A stretch of 6,569 nucleotides of DNA. Source: Legionella genomosp. 1. GTDB taxonomy: Bacteria > Pseudomonadota > Gammaproteobacteria > Legionellales > Legionellaceae. Positions 6,426-6,569 of this stretch are shown here, in pieces; positions within the stretch are counted from its first letter, which is position 1; the number at the start of each line of letters is the position of its first letter. The notes under the pieces are model-generated. The model had not been told where the DNA came from. It made no database searches and worked only from the letters and a program-made list of their open reading frames with translations. The stretch is from the NCBI GenBank assembly GCA_945889365.1, contig CAMDBQ010000085.1, positions 1-6,569 of the forward strand. Reading direction: 5' to 3'. Both the position numbers and the translations under genes were made by a program.

Positions 6426-6475
6426 GTAATTAAGAGCAAATATTATCCTGGTGTTAGGTAAAGAGGGAGAATGGT

Positions 6476-6569
6476 ATGTGGTTTCAACTAGCGGCATATG
6501 CGGCAGGACTTTACGGGGCGTATTACACGTATTCGAATGTCAATACATATCGTCGTCTGCTTGAGTATT
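6476..6569 (+). CDS. N-terminus of an unrecognised protein, cut by the window edge
   Basis: Thirty-one codons are open to the right edge. ATG 6476 is preceded by AGGGAG (6464-6469) at 6-base spacing, a strong ribosome binding site. The nearer ATG at 6471 stops after six codons and is rejected. The visible part, MWFQLAAYAAGLYGAYYTYS followed by NVNTYRRLLEY, is rich in alanine, glycine and tyrosine over the first 20 residues and then turns charged. This could be a short membrane anchor or an amphipathic helix. There is not enough to name a family. Confidence 0.55.
   Translation, partial: MWFQLAAYAAGLYGAYYTYSNVNTYRRLLEY

Noticed and set aside
1..6569. CRISPR array, tRNA, rRNA, transposase or phage attachment site
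   Set aside because: No regularly spaced repeats, no cloverleaf-like segment, no transposase motifs and no long direct or terminal repeats were seen on either strand.

Overview
The window looks like chromosomal DNA from a gammaproteobacterium of moderate to low GC, most like Legionella, Coxiella and their relatives. I infer this from the protein sequences (YqgE, RuvX, PyrB and PPK1 all read as gammaproteobacterial) and from the mixture of tightly packed genes and decayed ones. No database search was possible, so the taxon is an inference.

Left part, minus strand (3840 down to 204): four genes read leftwards as one operon. They are an internally deleted remnant of an FMN-binding glutamate synthase-like gene, an uncharacterised 205-residue protein with CYTH-like motifs, a 176-residue single CHR-domain membrane protein of the chromate transporter family, and polyphosphate kinase (ppk). 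The first three are joined by 4-base ATGA overlaps. ppk begins 3 bases after the CHR stop, on a TTG codon. The arrangement suggests co-production of a possible polyphosphate-binding or anion-handling protein, a membrane transporter and the polyphosphate-making enzyme. Positions 1-203 hold no gene, but a strong Shine-Dalgarno sequence on the minus strand at the extreme left suggests that another leftward gene starts just outside.

Middle, plus strand (3975-5855): after a short divergent promoter region, yqgE, ruvX and pyrB run as a compact operon. yqgE and ruvX overlap by 8 bases, and pyrB starts 8 bases after ruvX. PyrB (aspartate carbamoyltransferase) carries out the first committed step of pyrimidine synthesis. 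RuvX/YqgF is an RNase H-fold nuclease of the pre-16S rRNA processing or Holliday-junction resolvase family. YqgE is a conserved protein of unclear function. The pyrR and pyrC' genes found beside pyrB in some other gammaproteobacteria are not here.

Right part (5856-6475): no intact gene. It contains what reads as a decayed two-gene cassette: a frameshifted first gene ending in an ATGA overlap, then a remnant of a small XRE-type antitoxin-like regulator that has lost its middle. At 6476 a new gene with a good ribosome binding site starts and runs off the right edge.

The main points of interest are the possible CYTH-like and CHR partners of ppk, the in-frame fossil at the head of their operon, and the decayed toxin-antitoxin-like pair.
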